A stretch of DNA of 64,000 nt, from the NCBI RefSeq assembly GCF_016658545.1, contig NZ_JACVZC010000001.1:152329-216328 (forward strand), read 5' to 3'. Shown one piece after another: positions 39,101 through 49,261 of this stretch. The notes beneath the pieces were generated by a model that did no database searches, had not been told where the DNA came from, and was given only the letters and a program-made list of their open reading frames with translations. Made by a program: the position numbers and the translations under genes. Origin of the DNA: Pseudomonas sp. S37 (GTDB lineage Bacteria > Pseudomonadota > Gammaproteobacteria > Pseudomonadales > Pseudomonadaceae). Position 1 is the stretch's first letter. The number at the start of each line of letters is the position of its first letter.

Positions 39101-42100
39101 CAACCACCCCGGCCGAGGTCAACGCCCTGGTGTGGAACGGCGAGCGGCTGTTCCAGGCGGCCAAGTTCGGCACCGAAATGCAGTACCAGCACCTGGTGTT
39201 CGAGGAGTTCGCCCGTACCGTGCAACCACGGGTCGACCTGTTCTTCGCCCCGACCCAGGTGTACGACGTCGACCTCGACGCCTCGATCGTGGCCGAGTTC
39301 GCCCACACCGTGTACCGCTTCGGCCATTCGATGCTGACCGAGACCGTCGACCGTTTCGACATCGACTTCAACGTGATCAAGGACCCGGCCAGCGCCAACC
39401 CCGACCAGCAACTGGGGCTGATCGCGGCGTTCCTCAACCCGCTGGCCTATGCCGCCAGCGGCGTTACCCCCGAGGACGCCACCAGTGCCATCGTGCGCGG
39501 GGTCACCCGCCAGGCCGGTAACGAAATCGACGAGTTCGTCACCGAGGCGCTGCGCAATAACCTGCTTGGCCTGCCGCTGGACCTGCCGGCCATCAACATC
39601 GCCCGTGGCCGCGACGTTGGCATCCCCTCGCTGAACGCCTTGCGCCGCGATATCTACGGGCAAACCGGCGATACCCAGCTCAAGCCCTACACCAGCTGGG
39701 TCGACCTGGTGCAGCACCTGAAGCATCCGGAGTCGCTGATCAACTTCATCGCCGCCTACGGCACCCACAGCAGCATCACCGGGGCCACCACGCTGCTGGA
39801 AAAACGCGCTGCGGCCATGGCCCTGGTGTTCGGTGGCGATGGTGCGCCGGCCGACCGCCTGGACTTCCTCAACAGCAGCGGCGCCTGGGCCAACAAGACC
39901 CTGGCCGGCAAGGATGGCGTACTGGGCACCGTCGATGACCTGAAAGGGGTGACCATCACCGGTGTCGATGCCATCGACCTGTGGATCGGTGGCCTGGCCG
40001 AAGAGAAAACCCCGTTCGGCGGCATGCTCGGCACCACCTTCAACTTCGTGTTCGAGAACCAGATGGAGAAACTGCAGGACGGCGACCGCTTCTATTACCT
40101 GGAACGCACCGCCGGCCTGTCGATGAACGCCGAGCTGGAAAGCAACTCGTTCGCCAAGCTGATCATGGCCAACACCTCGGCCACGCACCTGCCGGGCCTG
40201 GTGTTCTCCGACCCTGGCTTCTACCTGGAGCTGGACCAGAGCAAGCAGTACAACGACGGCCTGGGCAATGCCGACCCGCTGGGCGAAAACGGCCAGCAGG
40301 TGGTGTTCCGCGACAGCCCGCTGACGGCTGGCCCGGACAGCAACTACATCCGCTATGCCGGTACCGAGCACATTGTGCTGGGCGGTACCAACGGTGACGA
40401 CATCCTGGTCGCCAGCGAGGGTGACGACACGGTGTGGGGCGATGCCGGCAACGACCGTATCGAAGGTGGCGACGGCAATGACCAGCTGCGCGGCGGTGCC
40501 GGCGACGACATCATCAGCGACATGGGCGGTGACGACAACATCCAGGGCGGCGACGGCAACGACGTGCTGCACGGCGGTAACGGCATCAACCTGATCATCG
40601 GCGGTTTCGGCAACGACTTCATCGTTACCGGTGAGGATGCCTCCGAAGCCATTGGCGGCCAAGGCAATGACTTTATCCTCGGCAGCAAGGCCAATGAGCA
40701 GGACATGGGCAACGAAGGCGACGACTGGATCGAGAAGGGCACCTCGGACGGCGCACCTGGCGACAACTTCGACCCGCTCGGCAACGACCCGGTCATCGGC
40801 AACGACGTGTTCATCGGTGGCAACGAGAACGACAAGTTCAACGGTGAAGGCGGCGACGACATCATGGTCGGCAGCCTGGGCTTCGGCGACCGCTATATCG
40901 GGGGTTCGGGTTATGACTGGGCAACCTTCAAGGACCTCGCCCAAGGCGTGACCATCGATTACAGCGACCGCTTCTTCGATGTGCCGCCGGTACCCGGCTC
41001 GGGGGCTTCGGCGCTGGTGCGCTTTGACATCATGGAAGGCCTGTCGGGTTCAGCGCATGGCGACTTCCTGCGCGGTGACAACGAAGACGCCACCTCACTG
41101 CCTACCGCTGGCGCGACGGGCAGTGTGCTGACCAACATCAGCCTGATCGACGGCCTGGCCGGCTTGCTGGCCGCTGGCGCGACGTTCTACGACGGCGGCA
41201 ACATCATCCTCGGTGGCAGCGGCAGCGACCTGCTCGAAGGCCGTGGCGGGGACGATATTCTCGACGGTGACAAGTGGCTGAACGTACGCATCAGCGTGCG
41301 CGCCAACCACGATGGCACCGGCCCGGAAATCGCCAGCTTCAACAGCATGGAGCCGATGGTGCCGTTCATGCTCAATGGCACCTACAACCCGGGCCAGCTG
41401 GTGATTGTGCGGGAAATTCTCAGCGGTACCGACAACTACGACACCGCGCTGTTCTCGGGGGTGTCCACCGACTACAACGTGGTGGTCGATGGCAACTCGG
41501 TGACCGTCACCGACCTGGTGGCCGGGCGTGATGGTGTCGACCACCTGACCGGTATCGAGCGGTTGCAGTTCTCGGACACCGCGCGGGCCTCTGGCGTGGG
41601 CACTGCAGTAAACGCAGGCCCTTCGGGGCACCTGGTGATTCTCGATGCGGCCAGCGGCGTACGTGACGACACGCCGGTCAGCGGCCAGTTGCTGAAGGTC
41701 ACCAACCTGGCGGTGCATGATGCCGACAACGTCAGCGCGGGCAATGCCAGCGGTGCGGTCAACGGCCCGATCGCCTATTACTGGCAGGTCGAGCGCCTGC
41801 CAGGCTCGGGGGTGTACGAAGACATCACCTTCGTCGCCGCCGGCGAGGTTTCGCGGGCCATCGGCAGCACCTACCGGGTAACTGATGATGTGGCTGGCCT
41901 GAGCATCCGCGTACGTGGGGTGTACCAGGACGCCAAGGGCACGCTGGAAATCGTCGACTCGTCGCCGAACAGCGCGCCAAGTGCCGGGCCGACCGTGACC
42001 GGGCTGCTGCGCCAGAACCAGACGCTCACCGCCAACCCGGCAACCATCGTCGATGCCGATGGCCTGAGCAACCCGCAGTTCAGCTTCCAGTGGCAGTCCA

Positions 42101-43902
42101 ACCGCGGTGTCGGTTGGGTTAACATTGCTGGGGCCATCGGCAGCACCTTCGTCCTGACCCAGGCGCAAGTGGGGCAGAACATGCGGGTGGTGGTCAGCTA
42201 CGTGGATGACTTTGGCGTGCAGGAAAGTGTCGCCTCCGACATCCTCGACCCGGTGGCCAACGTCAACGACGCCCCGACGGGTGCGGTGCTGATCAGCGAC
42301 ACCACCCCTGACCAGGGGCAGACGCTGACCGCGCTCACGGGGGCGATTGCCGACCTGGATGGCCTGGGTGCCTTCACCTTCCAGTGGCAACAGGGCACTG
42401 GCGGCACCTTCGCCAACATCGCCGGCGCCACCGCAGCCACCTTCACCCCGGGCTTTGCCCAGGGCAACCAGCAGTTGCGGGTGGTCGTGCGCTACACCGA
42501 CGGCTTCGGCACCCTGGAGTCGCTGACATCGGCGGCAACTGCAGCCGTGACGGTGCCGGCCGGTGTGGTGTTGACTGGTACCAACGCTGCCAACACCCTC
42601 ACCGGCGGTGCGGGCAACGACATCATCTCGGGGCTGGGTGGCAACGACATCCTCAATGGCCTGGGCGGCGCCGACCAGTTGTTCGGGGGTGTCGGTAACG
42701 ACACGCTCAACGGCGGAGACGATGGCGATATCCTCAATGGCGAGGACGGCAATGACATCCTCAACGGTGGGCTTGGCGCGGATGCCATGAACGGCGGGGC
42801 CGGCAACGATACTTTCGTGGTCGACAACGCTGGCGACACGGTCACCGAGGCGCTGAACGGCGGTACCGACCTGGTACAGACCAGCCTGGCCAGCTACACC
42901 TTGGGGGCCAACGTCGAAAACCTCACCTACACCGGCAGCAGCGCTTTCACCGGTACCGGTAACGCGCTGGCCAACACCCTTACGGGGGGCGCCGGCAACG
43001 ACCTGCTTGATGGCGGCGCGGGGGCCGACCGCCTGGTGGGTGGGGTAGGTAACGACACCTATGTGGTGGATGACGCCGGCGACGTGGTGGTCGAAGCCAC
43101 AGGGGCAGGTACGGACCTGGTACGTACCACGCTGGCCAGCCATACCTTGGCCAACAACGTCGAAAACCTGACCTATACCGGGGCGGGCAACTTCACCGGT
43201 GTCGGTAATGGCCTGGCCAACATCATCAACGGCGCGGCAGGTAACGACACGCTCAGCGGTGACGGTGGCAACGACGTGCTCAACGGCAATGCCGGCAACG
43301 ACACGCTCAACGGCGATGCGGGCAATGACCAGCTGTTCGGCGGCCTGGGCGCCGACCGCCTGAACGGTGGCGGGGGTGATGACAGCCTGGAGGGCGGTGA
43401 CGGCAACGACACGCTGCTGGGCGACGCCGGTAACGACACGCTCAACGGTGGTGCTGGCGATGACAGCCTGGACGGTGGCAACGGCAACGACACCCTGCAG
43501 GGCGGCGATGGCAACGACACGCTGTTTGGTGATGTTGGCAACGACACCTTGCTCGGGGGCGCCGGCAACGACTTCCTCAACGGTGCCGGTGGTAACGACA
43601 CGGTGGTAGGTGGTGCCGGCAACGACACCATGATCGCCACCGACGGCAACGATGTGTTCCAGTTCGCGGCCGGTTTCGGCAACGACCTGATCATCAACTT
43701 CGATGCCCTTGCGGCGGGTGGCCAGGACCGGCTGGATATCACCGCCCTCAACATCACCGCGGCCACCTTTGCTGCCAGCGTGATCATCGCCGATGTTGGC
43801 GCGGATACCCTGGTCAGCATCGGCGCAGCCGACTCCATCCGCCTGGTGGGGGTGGCAGATGCGACCACGGTGACCGCAGCGGACTTCATCCTGGCGGGTT
43901 GA
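33136..43902 (+). CDS. pehA: Giant secreted animal-type heme peroxidase with RTX repeats
   Basis: 3588 aa, the type described as PehA in P. putida. Two tandem units each hold an animal peroxidase domain. In unit 1, GQFFDH (distal His, about residue 154), RFGHSM (proximal His, about 548) and NIARGRD (about 635) are all present. In unit 2 they recur near 1680, 2063 and 2154. Each unit ends with calcium-binding GGxGxD repeats (about 890-940 and 2416-2480). Ig-like domains (about 2950-3140) and a long C-terminal RTX array (about 3152-3510) follow. The tail FILAG suits type I secretion; there is no N-terminal signal peptide. GAGGG 8 bases upstream fixes the start. The divergent operon is the likely exporter. 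Expected role: calcium-dependent extracellular peroxidase. Confidence 0.9.
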   Translation: MANFSKSDLEFILKQIFIAEAHAAGTSLIDLLPNSQVPFGLRTVDGSYNNLVAGQSGFGAADNSFLRLLDASYRANYAGTGTVTDSQPRTISNLIVDQTANNPAAVEANGGAAPVMSPGIDGVFGTADDKPVFFIPNVSPDVGLTAGFNAWMTFFGQFFDHGLDLVSKSNSDIVFIPLLPDDPLYKANSPTNFMVLPRAVRTAGADGVVGTADDGQPNTTSPFVDQSQTYSSHPSHQVFLREYTLNAAGDPVATGRLITNRDLGADGKFGTGDDGNSENGGMATWAVVKAQARDLLGINLTDADVHSVPLLATDPYGNFLRGPNGMPQVVMRVNNGADGIAGTADDVTTLVEGNRAAPISLANAVSTGHGFLDDIAHNAAPVVVGGVLQADADSATGNAQPVGQGGNNLTYDNELLDAHYIAGDGRVNENIGLTAVHHVFHSEHNRLVQQTKDTLLAAGDLAFLNEWLVDDVSAIPTTPAGIAALVWDGERLFQAAKFGTEMQYQHLVFEEFARTIQPQIDEFLAPNGYDTSINPAILAEFAHVVYRFGHSMLTETVDRFDADFDTVNGDPQLGLIAAFLNPLAFAESGATADEAAGAIIRGVTRQLGNEIDEFVTEALRNNLLGLPLDLPALNIARGRDTGIPSLNEARREFYAATGDSQLKPYISWVDFADHLKHPASLINFIAAYGSHGSITGATTEAAKRAAAVALVLGGDGAPADRLDFLNGTGAWANHAGVTITGVDAIDFWVGGLAEKKMPFGGMLGSSFNFVFETQLEALQNGDRFYYLSRTAGMNFGTELENNSFAKLIMLNSDVTHLSNTVFLTPTFTLEVNQANQFTGLGADGRADPTGGIMINGVELVPLVIRDNPDTVGPDSNYLHYTGEDHVVLGGTSGNDIIISGDGDDTVYGDAGDDVLEGGAGNDAVLGGAGDDIITDSFGDNRLEGNAGNDVIVAGSMLAAGNLILGGDGQDFIITTEDISTTFGGQGDDFILGAKTNLPPTGNEGDDWIEKGTQDGAPGDNFAPLLGDEVVGNDIFVGGGGFDEMIGEGGDDIFVGSDAQDKMDGMSGFDWVTYKNDQVGVTVDLSLAALAQPHGNAPNQNAGVFNPVGASPASILDRFAEVEGVSGSKFADVLKGDDVDAVTILNHGGATGSALTNVDLIHGLRQFLTDAGLPTSGFATGNIMLGGNGSDLIEGRGGDDLIDGDKWLNVRIAVYAPGDVNHTGPEIASFNSMVDMIPFMLDRTYNPGQLKAVREILPGTSTGGAAFDTAVFTGVQSEYVVTQNTKGTADTADDVWTVTDTVAGRDGVDTLLHIERLQFADSQRVLVQGVNAQPTGNPTVTGGNAGTITVGDMLTVSVAGVRDADNIGTGNPLGTLANSSVSYYWQFEADPGSGVFQDIILLPAGDLAFQSADGTSFKVSPDLAGLNLRVKAIYQDAHGTTEVLFSQPTGAVLPGAPVVPTPAVPVVDASDGGAGLHMVRSDLNFILAQIKIAEADAHGQDILSLIPNIRAPLGLRAVDGSNNNLMNLNGNNHTQYGAADNVFPRLADPVFNPAEGAPAGFFGPGSPAIPGSSYQQTNGAVFDSQPRTISNLIVDQTSNNPAAYATAYDPGLNGKLDFGAQGNDDVLKDGVRVVASPGMDGQFGTADDHDVYLFENTAADAGLSAPFNAWMTFFGQFFDHGLDLVTKGGSGTIYIPLKPDDPLYVQNGFTNFMVVTRATNLPGADGVLGTADDIHEHTNTTTPFVDQNQTYSSHPSHQVFLRAYMMTANGPVATGQLITNRDLGADGKFGTADDHEIGGMATWKVVKAQARDLLGINLTDADVDNVPLLATDAYGNFIKGPHGYPMVVMKGADGIAGTADDQQVEGNPLAPISLVNAVRTGHQFLADIAHNAVPVFNAGVLAPDADNVAGNAVAVNPNTGANLAYDNELLDAHYIAGDGRVNENIGLTAVHAIFHAEHNRLVAQTKDTVLDSKDLAFLNEWLLNPVTALPTTPAEVNALVWNGERLFQAAKFGTEMQYQHLVFEEFARTVQPRVDLFFAPTQVYDVDLDASIVAEFAHTVYRFGHSMLTETVDRFDIDFNVIKDPASANPDQQLGLIAAFLNPLAYAASGVTPEDATSAIVRGVTRQAGNEIDEFVTEALRNNLLGLPLDLPAINIARGRDVGIPSLNALRRDIYGQTGDTQLKPYTSWVDLVQHLKHPESLINFIAAYGTHSSITGATTLLEKRAAAMALVFGGDGAPADRLDFLNSSGAWANKTLAGKDGVLGTVDDLKGVTITGVDAIDLWIGGLAEEKTPFGGMLGTTFNFVFENQMEKLQDGDRFYYLERTAGLSMNAELESNSFAKLIMANTSATHLPGLVFSDPGFYLELDQSKQYNDGLGNADPLGENGQQVVFRDSPLTAGPDSNYIRYAGTEHIVLGGTNGDDILVASEGDDTVWGDAGNDRIEGGDGNDQLRGGAGDDIISDMGGDDNIQGGDGNDVLHGGNGINLIIGGFGNDFIVTGEDASEAIGGQGNDFILGSKANEQDMGNEGDDWIEKGTSDGAPGDNFDPLGNDPVIGNDVFIGGNENDKFNGEGGDDIMVGSLGFGDRYIGGSGYDWATFKDLAQGVTIDYSDRFFDVPPVPGSGASALVRFDIMEGLSGSAHGDFLRGDNEDATSLPTAGATGSVLTNISLIDGLAGLLAAGATFYDGGNIILGGSGSDLLEGRGGDDILDGDKWLNVRISVRANHDGTGPEIASFNSMEPMVPFMLNGTYNPGQLVIVREILSGTDNYDTALFSGVSTDYNVVVDGNSVTVTDLVAGRDGVDHLTGIERLQFSDTARASGVGTAVNAGPSGHLVILDAASGVRDDTPVSGQLLKVTNLAVHDADNVSAGNASGAVNGPIAYYWQVERLPGSGVYEDITFVAAGEVSRAIGSTYRVTDDVAGLSIRVRGVYQDAKGTLEIVDSSPNSAPSAGPTVTGLLRQNQTLTANPATIVDADGLSNPQFSFQWQSNRGVGWVNIAGAIGSTFVLTQAQVGQNMRVVVSYVDDFGVQESVASDILDPVANVNDAPTGAVLISDTTPDQGQTLTALTGAIADLDGLGAFTFQWQQGTGGTFANIAGATAATFTPGFAQGNQQLRVVVRYTDGFGTLESLTSAATAAVTVPAGVVLTGTNAANTLTGGAGNDIISGLGGNDILNGLGGADQLFGGVGNDTLNGGDDGDILNGEDGNDILNGGLGADAMNGGAGNDTFVVDNAGDTVTEALNGGTDLVQTSLASYTLGANVENLTYTGSSAFTGTGNALANTLTGGAGNDLLDGGAGADRLVGGVGNDTYVVDDAGDVVVEATGAGTDLVRTTLASHTLANNVENLTYTGAGNFTGVGNGLANIINGAAGNDTLSGDGGNDVLNGNAGNDTLNGDAGNDQLFGGLGADRLNGGGGDDSLEGGDGNDTLLGDAGNDTLNGGAGDDSLDGGNGNDTLQGGDGNDTLFGDVGNDTLLGGAGNDFLNGAGGNDTVVGGAGNDTMIATDGNDVFQFAAGFGNDLIINFDALAAGGQDRLDITALNITAATFAASVIIADVGADTLVSIGAADSIRLVGVADATTVTAADFILAG

Positions 43903-44233
43903 GGTATGCTACAGGGGCCGCTTTGCGGCCCATTCGCGGGCACGCCCGCTCCCACAGGGCCCAGCGTCAACCTGGGCTCTGTGGAAGATTCCATGGTTTC
44001 TGGCAATGGCATCAGGGGTGCCAGTTGCTCGCCGCGGCATCGTCGGCGCCTGTGAGATCGAGCGCCGCCCGCGCGGCGCTCGGTCTCACAGTCCCTGCAT
44101 ACCTTGTGGCCAACACCTGTCAGCCCTGATGCATCCCTGTGGGAGCGGCTTTAGCCGCGAACACCGGCGCAGCCGGTGCCATGCACCGCGTTGGATTCTT
44201 CGCGGCTAAAGCCGCTCCCACAGGGGCCCCGGT
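43903..44233. repeat. REP-rich intergenic region
   Basis: No gene was seen. Perfect 26-base inverted arms lie at 44136-44161 and 44199-44224, of the Pseudomonas REP type (core GGGAGCGGC, complement at the other end). A partial REP-like stretch, GGGCCGCTTTGCGGCCC, lies near 43,914. It separates convergent genes and may act as a terminator in both directions. Confidence 0.75.
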
Positions 44234-44530
44234 TTACTTGCAGGCCAAGCCCGCATGCACCTGCAGCTCTTCATCGACAAACGCCGCGATCATCGCCCGA
44301 TACACCCGCTCTACCACCTCCGGTGAAGCCCCGGTTTCCCCGGCAATCCCGCGCACCTTGGCAATTACCTGCTCGACTCGCGCCGGTGCGCGCACGTCAT
44401 CGGTGGTTTTCTTGAAGGCCGCCGCCTGGGTCACCAGCTGACCGCGCTGGGCGAGCAGGGTGACCAGGTCGCGGTCGATGTAATCGATGCGCGCGCGAAC
44501 TTCTTCAATCGATGTGCAGCGTACGTCCAT
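44234..44530 (-). CDS. Chorismate mutase-like small protein (AroQ fold)
   Basis: 98 aa. The ATG at 44530 is chosen; the frame is open further upstream, but the extension lacks family resemblance. RARIDYIDRDLVTLLAQRGQ (about residues 10-29), AAAFKKTTDDVRAPARVEQV (about 33-52) and a final long helix with Glu match the three-helix AroQ chorismate mutase / isochorismate-pyruvate lyase fold. Arg in the first helix, Lys (38) and Arg in the second and a Glu near the end are the usual substrate-binding positions. There is no signal peptide. The product could be a mutase (chorismate to prephenate) or a PchB-like lyase; no pyochelin genes are visible nearby. Confidence 0.8.
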   Translation of the reverse strand: MDVRCTSIEEVRARIDYIDRDLVTLLAQRGQLVTQAAAFKKTTDDVRAPARVEQVIAKVRGIAGETGASPEVVERVYRAMIAAFVDEELQVHAGLACK

Positions 44531-44583
44531 GTGTGCAGCTCCTTGAGGGTGATGCCGGACAGTAGCACAGCACATCAGCTGAT

Positions 44584-47001
44584 TCAGAAGTCATAACGCA
44601 GGTTCAACGTGGCGTTCCTCGGCGCCCCGTAGTGGCCATAGTTGCCCGCCAGGCCTGCGTAGTATTTCTTGTCAAAGAGGTTTTCGACGTTGACACTGGC
44701 GGCCAGGTTTTCGCTGAGCTTGTAACGCGCCATCACGCTTGCCACGGCATAGTCTTCCTGAGTGATACGTGTGCCGAGTGTGGTGACCAGTGACTGCTTG
44801 GAGTTCCAGTTCACACCACCGCCAACGGTCAGGCGCTGCCACTCACCCGGCAAGCGATAGGTTGACCACAGCCGGAATGTATCCAGCGGCAGTTGCGGTG
44901 TCAGGCGGCCGCCTTGGGCGTTCTCCGTACGTGAATGGCTGTACCCGGTATGCACGTTCCAGCCATTGGCCACCTCTCCGGAAAGCTCCAGATCAATACC
45001 CTTGGTCTCGGCGCCGCTTACCGCGCGTGATGCCGTTGAGTTCGGCTCACCAGGAATGGTAAAGCCAGTGTCTTCTTCGGCAAAGTTGTCCCGTTTGATC
45101 AGGTAGATTGCCGCGCTGGCGTTGAGCCGGCCTTCGTAGAACTCACCTTTCCAACCCATTTCGTAGTTGTTGCCGGTGACCGGGTCCAACACCTTGCCGG
45201 TCCGGTCCTTGGCGGTCTGCGGCTTGAAGATATCGGTGTAACTGGCGTACAGCGATTGATCGGCAGTCAGGTCATAGATCAGCCCCATGTAGGGTACGAC
45301 TTCACCCGTCTCCTGCAGGTTGGACGGCCTGTCGAAACCGCTGGGCAGCGAGACCTGGTGGGCGTCGTAGCGGTAGTCGGTGGTCCGCGCGCCCAGAATC
45401 AGGTGCAGGTCATCGGTAAAGTTGAGGCGGGTGGCAGCGAAGTAGCCGGTCTGACGGATGTTGACGTCGTAATCCAGTACAGGGGCGTAGCTGCCTGGCT
45501 GCGGTATGCGGTTGCCCCAGGTGAAGAAGTTGAACGTTGGCGATCCCGCCGACCCGGTCAGGTGGTTGTTGCGGTAATCCAGGTAATCGAAACCTACGAT
45601 CAGGTCATGGGATTGCCCTAGCAGCTCGAACGGGCCCTGCAAGGTAATGTTCATGCCGCGCTGCACCTGATGCGCCTCGACTTCCAGCAGGTCGAGGGTG
45701 GCCTGGCCGGTAGCCTGCTCGAGGGTCGCCACCCCGGCACCGGTGCGATAGAACGCTGACAGCGAGTCGCGATCAACGTCCATGTAGTTGGCCGCCAGTT
45801 TCAATTGCCAGCCGTTGGCAAGCTCCTGGTCCAGGCCAAAGGCGTAGTTTTTGGTCGTGTAGTCTTCATACATCCAGCGCGGGCCACTGCTGGTCGAGCG
45901 GGAAAAGTCGGTCGGCTGGCCGTTTTTGTAGAACAGCGGTACGCCGGGGGCGCCGTTGGCGTTGTAGGTCTGGTAGTCCACCCCCAGGCGCGCGGTGGTG
46001 GTGTCGGTAAGGTCTGCTTCAAGCACGCCGTACAACAGGTCTCGGTCCTGGCTGTACCAGTCCATGAAGCTGTGATTGTTCTGCTTGGCGGCCACCAGCC
46101 GACCGCGCAGCTTGCCACCTTCGACCAGCGGGCCGGCAACGTCGGCCTCGGTGCGGTAGTAGTCCCAGGAACCGACGCCAGCCTGTACGTAGGACTGAAA
46201 CTCGCGTGTGGGGCGCTTGCGCACCATGTTGACCACACCATTCGGTTCCCCTGCACCGGTCATCAGGCCCGTAGCCCCGCGCACGATCTCCACACGGTCG
46301 AAGATGGCCATGTCCATCAGCGTGCTGGGCATGTTGCGGGTCAGGTATTCCTGGACGGTGTTGACGCCGTCGAGCTGGTAGGTGCTTATTTCGGAACCAC
46401 GCGAATAGATGTGAAAGCGCTCGCCGCCGTCCTGGGACATGGTGATACCCGGGTTCTGTTTAAGCACATCGGTGATGCTGGCCAGGTGCTGGTCGTCCAT
46501 TTGCTGGCGGGTAACCACACTGATGCTCTGCGGCGTCTCACGGATCGACAGGTTCATCTTGGTCGCCGTACTGGTCACGCCGGTGGTGTACGACCCGGTG
46601 CCTTCGGTGGTAGCGCCCAGCCCGACGCTGTTCACATGCGTTGCCGACAGCTCCATGGCCCCGCTTTCCTCACCTGCCGGGAGGATGAACCAGCGTTCGT
46701 CGCTTTCGCGCATCACCCGCAAACCACTGCCCGACAACAGTGCCCGCAAGCCTTCGTCTACCCCATATACGCCCTCCAGGCCCGGCGACTTGCGGCCTTG
46801 GGTGGCGGCCGGGTCGAACGACAGCACAATGCCGGCCTGGGTGGCGAAGCGGGTCAGCGCCTGGCCCAGGTCGCCTTGGCCGATGTGGTATTCACGGGGT
46901 GTGGTTTCAGCCAGGGCAGGGGTGGCAGCGAGCAGCGCCGACACCAGCAGGGCATTGCGGATACCGGCCGCCAGCGGGCGGAGCGGATGATGCGTTTTCA
47001 T
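44584..47001 (-). CDS. TonB-dependent siderophore receptor with STN domain (cassette 1)
   Basis: 805 aa. A signal peptide (cut near PALA-ETTPREY) is followed by an STN signalling domain (about residues 35-110), which contacts FecR. Next comes a plug with ETPQSISVVTRQQMDDQ (about 157-173) and VEIVRGATGLMTGAGEPNGV, then a 22-strand barrel ending NLRYDF, with a C-terminal Phe. GAGAAG precedes the ATG. FpvA/FoxA-type receptors import ferric siderophores and signal to a sigma factor through the STN domain. The 97-base gap to the upstream anti-sigma gene suggests one transcript or a sigma-dependent promoter. The siderophore cannot be told from sequence. It closely resembles the receptor at 50,345. 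Confidence 0.9.
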   Translation of the reverse strand: MKTHHPLRPLAAGIRNALLVSALLAATPALAETTPREYHIGQGDLGQALTRFATQAGIVLSFDPAATQGRKSPGLEGVYGVDEGLRALLSGSGLRVMRESDERWFILPAGEESGAMELSATHVNSVGLGATTEGTGSYTTGVTSTATKMNLSIRETPQSISVVTRQQMDDQHLASITDVLKQNPGITMSQDGGERFHIYSRGSEISTYQLDGVNTVQEYLTRNMPSTLMDMAIFDRVEIVRGATGLMTGAGEPNGVVNMVRKRPTREFQSYVQAGVGSWDYYRTEADVAGPLVEGGKLRGRLVAAKQNNHSFMDWYSQDRDLLYGVLEADLTDTTTARLGVDYQTYNANGAPGVPLFYKNGQPTDFSRSTSSGPRWMYEDYTTKNYAFGLDQELANGWQLKLAANYMDVDRDSLSAFYRTGAGVATLEQATGQATLDLLEVEAHQVQRGMNITLQGPFELLGQSHDLIVGFDYLDYRNNHLTGSAGSPTFNFFTWGNRIPQPGSYAPVLDYDVNIRQTGYFAATRLNFTDDLHLILGARTTDYRYDAHQVSLPSGFDRPSNLQETGEVVPYMGLIYDLTADQSLYASYTDIFKPQTAKDRTGKVLDPVTGNNYEMGWKGEFYEGRLNASAAIYLIKRDNFAEEDTGFTIPGEPNSTASRAVSGAETKGIDLELSGEVANGWNVHTGYSHSRTENAQGGRLTPQLPLDTFRLWSTYRLPGEWQRLTVGGGVNWNSKQSLVTTLGTRITQEDYAVASVMARYKLSENLAASVNVENLFDKKYYAGLAGNYGHYGAPRNATLNLRYDF

Positions 47002-47097
47002 GGAAGGCTTCTCTTATGTTGGCAAGCGGGTCATGCACCCGTTACCCCTGAGTCGGATGAGAAAGAGAAGAAATCTCATCGCTGCGCAAAAAAGTTT

Positions 47098-48066
47098 TCA
47101 GGCGCCATGCAACGCGCTGACGGTCACCCAGTAGCGGGTGCGCCGTACGATGCTTACCGGCAACACGCTGGTGATCGCGCGTAAGGCCTTGTCGCTGTCG
47201 TCTACCGGGAAGGTGCCGCTTACCCGCAACCCGGCTACCGCCGGGTCGCAGCGTAACCAACCGCTGCGGTAACGGCCCAGTTCGGCGAGCAGCGTGTCCA
47301 GCCGCTGCTCATTGGCCACCAGCAGGCCCTGGGTCCAGGCATCCTGTTGGTCAGCCAGTTGCCGTACCGGGGCTGCACTGGTTGCAGAAAAGTAGCTGTA
47401 CTGCCCGGGCTGCAGCAGCAGCGGGGCGCCGTGCAGAGGGGCGATACGCACCTGATGCTCGAACACCGCCACCTGCGTCTGCCCCTCCAGCAGGCGCACC
47501 GAAAAGCGCGTGCCCAAGGCCTGCACCCGGCCATGGGCGGTCTGCACGAAGAACGGCCGGCCCGCTGGGTCGCCTGCGGTTGTGACCATCACCTCACCGC
47601 GACGCAGCTGGATCAGCCGCTGGTGCGCGTCATAGCGCACATCTGCCGCGCTGTCGGTGTTGAGCATCAGCTGGCCGCCATCGGCCAGGGCAACGGGCAG
47701 GCGCTGGCCCACCTGGGTGTGATAGTCGGCAAGCCAGGCGCCGTTCTCGAACTGTTCGACACCCAGCCAGCCCAGGCTGCTGCCACCGAGCATCAATGCC
47801 ACGCCCTTGAGCACGCTGCGCCGGCTGTTGTACCGGGCTTGGCCGGCCAGGTCCAGGGTGCGCCCGGCCACCGCAGCGGGCACGCCTTGCAGGCGTTGCT
47901 GCAGGCGCTCGATCTGCGCCCAGGCCCACTGGTTGGCTGTGGCCTGTTGCAGCCACTGTTGCCAGCCAAGGTGGTCCTGCGGCCCGGCTGAGCCGCTCTG
48001 CAGCAGCGTGTACCACTGCACCGCCTGCTCCAGTGCTGCGCGCTGCGTCGGGTCGGTCACGCTCAT
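47098..48066 (-). CDS. FecR-like anti-sigma factor / sigma regulator (cassette 1)
   Basis: 322 aa from the ATG at 48066; the frame extends upstream but without family pattern. The N-terminal cytoplasmic part (AVQWYTLLQSGS, WQQWLQQATANQWAWAQIE) binds the sigma factor. A membrane segment follows (SVLKGVALMLGGSSLGWLGV, about residues 96-115). The periplasmic FecR part ends in an STN-like tail (LRVSGTFPVDDSDKALRAIT) that contacts the receptor. The ATG overlaps the stop of the sigma gene by 4 bases (TCAT on the plus strand), so production is coupled. Confidence 0.9.
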   Translation of the reverse strand: MSVTDPTQRAALEQAVQWYTLLQSGSAGPQDHLGWQQWLQQATANQWAWAQIERLQQRLQGVPAAVAGRTLDLAGQARYNSRRSVLKGVALMLGGSSLGWLGVEQFENGAWLADYHTQVGQRLPVALADGGQLMLNTDSAADVRYDAHQRLIQLRRGEVMVTTAGDPAGRPFFVQTAHGRVQALGTRFSVRLLEGQTQVAVFEHQVRIAPLHGAPLLLQPGQYSYFSATSAAPVRQLADQQDAWTQGLLVANEQRLDTLLAELGRYRSGWLRCDPAVAGLRVSGTFPVDDSDKALRAITSVLPVSIVRRTRYWVTVSALHGA

Positions 48067-48596
48067 TGCAGGCCTGCTTCGAGGTTGAACAGCAGGCAGT
48101 GGTGCAGCGCCTTGGCCATGTGCCGGTTGACCGTGGACAGCGAGATGCCCAGTTGCTCGGCGATGGCCTTGTACGGCATGCCCTCTAGTTGCGACAGCAG
48201 GAACGCCCGGCGCACTTCCAGCCCCAGCCCGGCCAGCATGGTGTCCAGTTCGCACAGGGTTTCCAGCAGTACGGCGCGGTCCTCTTCAGAGATATCCAGC
48301 GCCTCGGGCTGTTCGGCCAGGGTCTGCAGCCAGGCCCGCTCCAGGCGCGCGCGGCGGAAGTGGTCGATCATCAGCCGGCGAGCGATGGTGGCCAGGTAGC
48401 CCTTGGGTTCGCGAACGGCTTGCAGGCGCTCGGCGGCGTTGTCTGCCGTGAGGATACGCACGAATACATCCTGCACCATGTCGGTGGCCAGGTGCTGGCA
48501 GCTGAGCCGCGGTTGCAGCCAGTTGCGCAGCCAGCGGTGGTGGTCACGGTAAAGGCCATCGACCTGGGCGTGTGCATCCATGCAGGGCTTTTTCAT
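48063..48596 (-). CDS. ECF sigma factor, FecI-like (cassette 1)
   Basis: 177 aa. Region 2 is DMVQDVFVRI with GYLATIARRLMIDHFRRARL (about residues 39-83). Region 4 is SQLEGMPYKAIAEQLGISLS (about 132-151). This is the iron-starvation branch of ECF sigma factors, which transcribe the cognate receptor gene after a signal passes through receptor and FecR. The ATG at 48596 is used; an ATG at 48581 is a possible alternative. A Fur-box-like palindrome just upstream fits repression when iron is plentiful. Confidence 0.9.
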   Translation of the reverse strand: MKKPCMDAHAQVDGLYRDHHRWLRNWLQPRLSCQHLATDMVQDVFVRILTADNAAERLQAVREPKGYLATIARRLMIDHFRRARLERAWLQTLAEQPEALDISEEDRAVLLETLCELDTMLAGLGLEVRRAFLLSQLEGMPYKAIAEQLGISLSTVNRHMAKALHHCLLFNLEAGLQ

Positions 48597-48607
48597 ACAG
48601 TCGGTTC

Positions 48608-48630
48608 AAATAAGAATTCTTATCATTATG
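48608..48630. promoter_or_regulatory. Fur-box-like palindrome for cassette 1
   Basis: AATAAGAATTCTTATCATTA lies 12 to 32 bases upstream of the sigma gene start at 48596. ATAAGAATTCTTAT within it is a perfect palindrome. It resembles the Fur consensus GATAATGATAATCATTATC in overall pattern. Its position fits a Fur-repressed promoter. Confidence 0.6.
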
Positions 48631-48694
48631 GTGATGGCAGGCCAATGGAACAAGAGGGCGCAACGGCCAGGCAGGCTGCCTTGCATCGCTCAAT

Positions 48695-48713
48695 TGAGAG
48701 TGATTATCATATG
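48695..48713. promoter_or_regulatory. Fur-box-like site for cassette 2
   Basis: TGAGAGTGATTATCATATG lies about 35 bases upstream of the second sigma gene and contains TGATTATCA, typical of Fur boxes. With the other site, it places both cassettes under likely iron control from one shared region of about 150 bases. Confidence 0.6.
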
Positions 48714-48747
48714 GCCTTCAGCAGATGCACAAGCAGGCCTCTCGCCA

Positions 48748-49257
48748 ATGGGACCCCAAAGCTCCTTCGACCTGGATGTCGAGCACCTCTACACGCAGCA
48801 TCACAGCTGGTTGAAGCGCTGGCTGATGAAGCGTCTGGGGGAGGCCGCCGATGCCGATGACCTGGCCCAGGACACCTTCGTGCGTATCCTGCGGGCCCGG
48901 CGCCCGGTCAACGACCTGCAACGCCCCTTGGCGTACCTGGCGACCATCGCCAACAGCCTGCTGATCAACCGTTGGCGGCGCCTGGCAGTGGAGCGTGCCT
49001 ATGCCGAGGCACTGGCGGCGCAGCCCGAGCAGCACGAGATTTCCGCCGAGCAACGCCACCTGCTGATCGAAACCCTCACCCAGCTCGATGAACTGCTGCA
49101 CGGGCTGTCGCCGCGGGTGCGGGAGATCTTCCTGCTGTCACAACTGGACGGGCTGACCTACAAGCAGATTGCCGCGCAATTGGGCTTGAGCGTCGACCAG
49201 GTACAGCGGGCCATGCTCAAGGCCTTCGAGCGTTGCTATGCCAGCCAGTTCGACTAG
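48748..49257 (+). CDS. ECF sigma factor, FecI-like (cassette 2)
   Basis: 169 aa from the ATG at 48748. The upstream frame is open but has no family resemblance, and the Fur-box-like site lies within it. Region 2 is DDLAQDTFVRILRARRP with AYLATIANSLLINRWRR (about residues 35-80). Region 4 is SQLDGLTYKQIAAQLGLSVD (about 131-150). It directs the receptor gene two places downstream. It is a paralogue of the divergent sigma factor. The ribosome site is weak (AGG about 10 bases upstream). Confidence 0.88.
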   Translation: MGPQSSFDLDVEHLYTQHHSWLKRWLMKRLGEAADADDLAQDTFVRILRARRPVNDLQRPLAYLATIANSLLINRWRRLAVERAYAEALAAQPEQHEISAEQRHLLIETLTQLDELLHGLSPRVREIFLLSQLDGLTYKQIAAQLGLSVDQVQRAMLKAFERCYASQFD

Positions 49258-49261
49258 CGCC

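Noticed and set aside
36514..43143. Very long antisense open frames inside the giant peroxidase gene
   Set aside because: They mirror a GC-rich repetitive gene, have valine/glycine-rich low-information products and no ribosome sites or family pattern.
42590..43660. Short tandem DNA repeats that could look like a CRISPR or satellite array
   Set aside because: They encode GGxGxD RTX repeats in frame within the peroxidase; spacing is nine codons and there are no spacers or cas genes.
44136..44224. Inverted repeat as a possible CRISPR unit or insertion sequence end
   Set aside because: It matches the REP class seen several times in the core and no transposase is adjacent.
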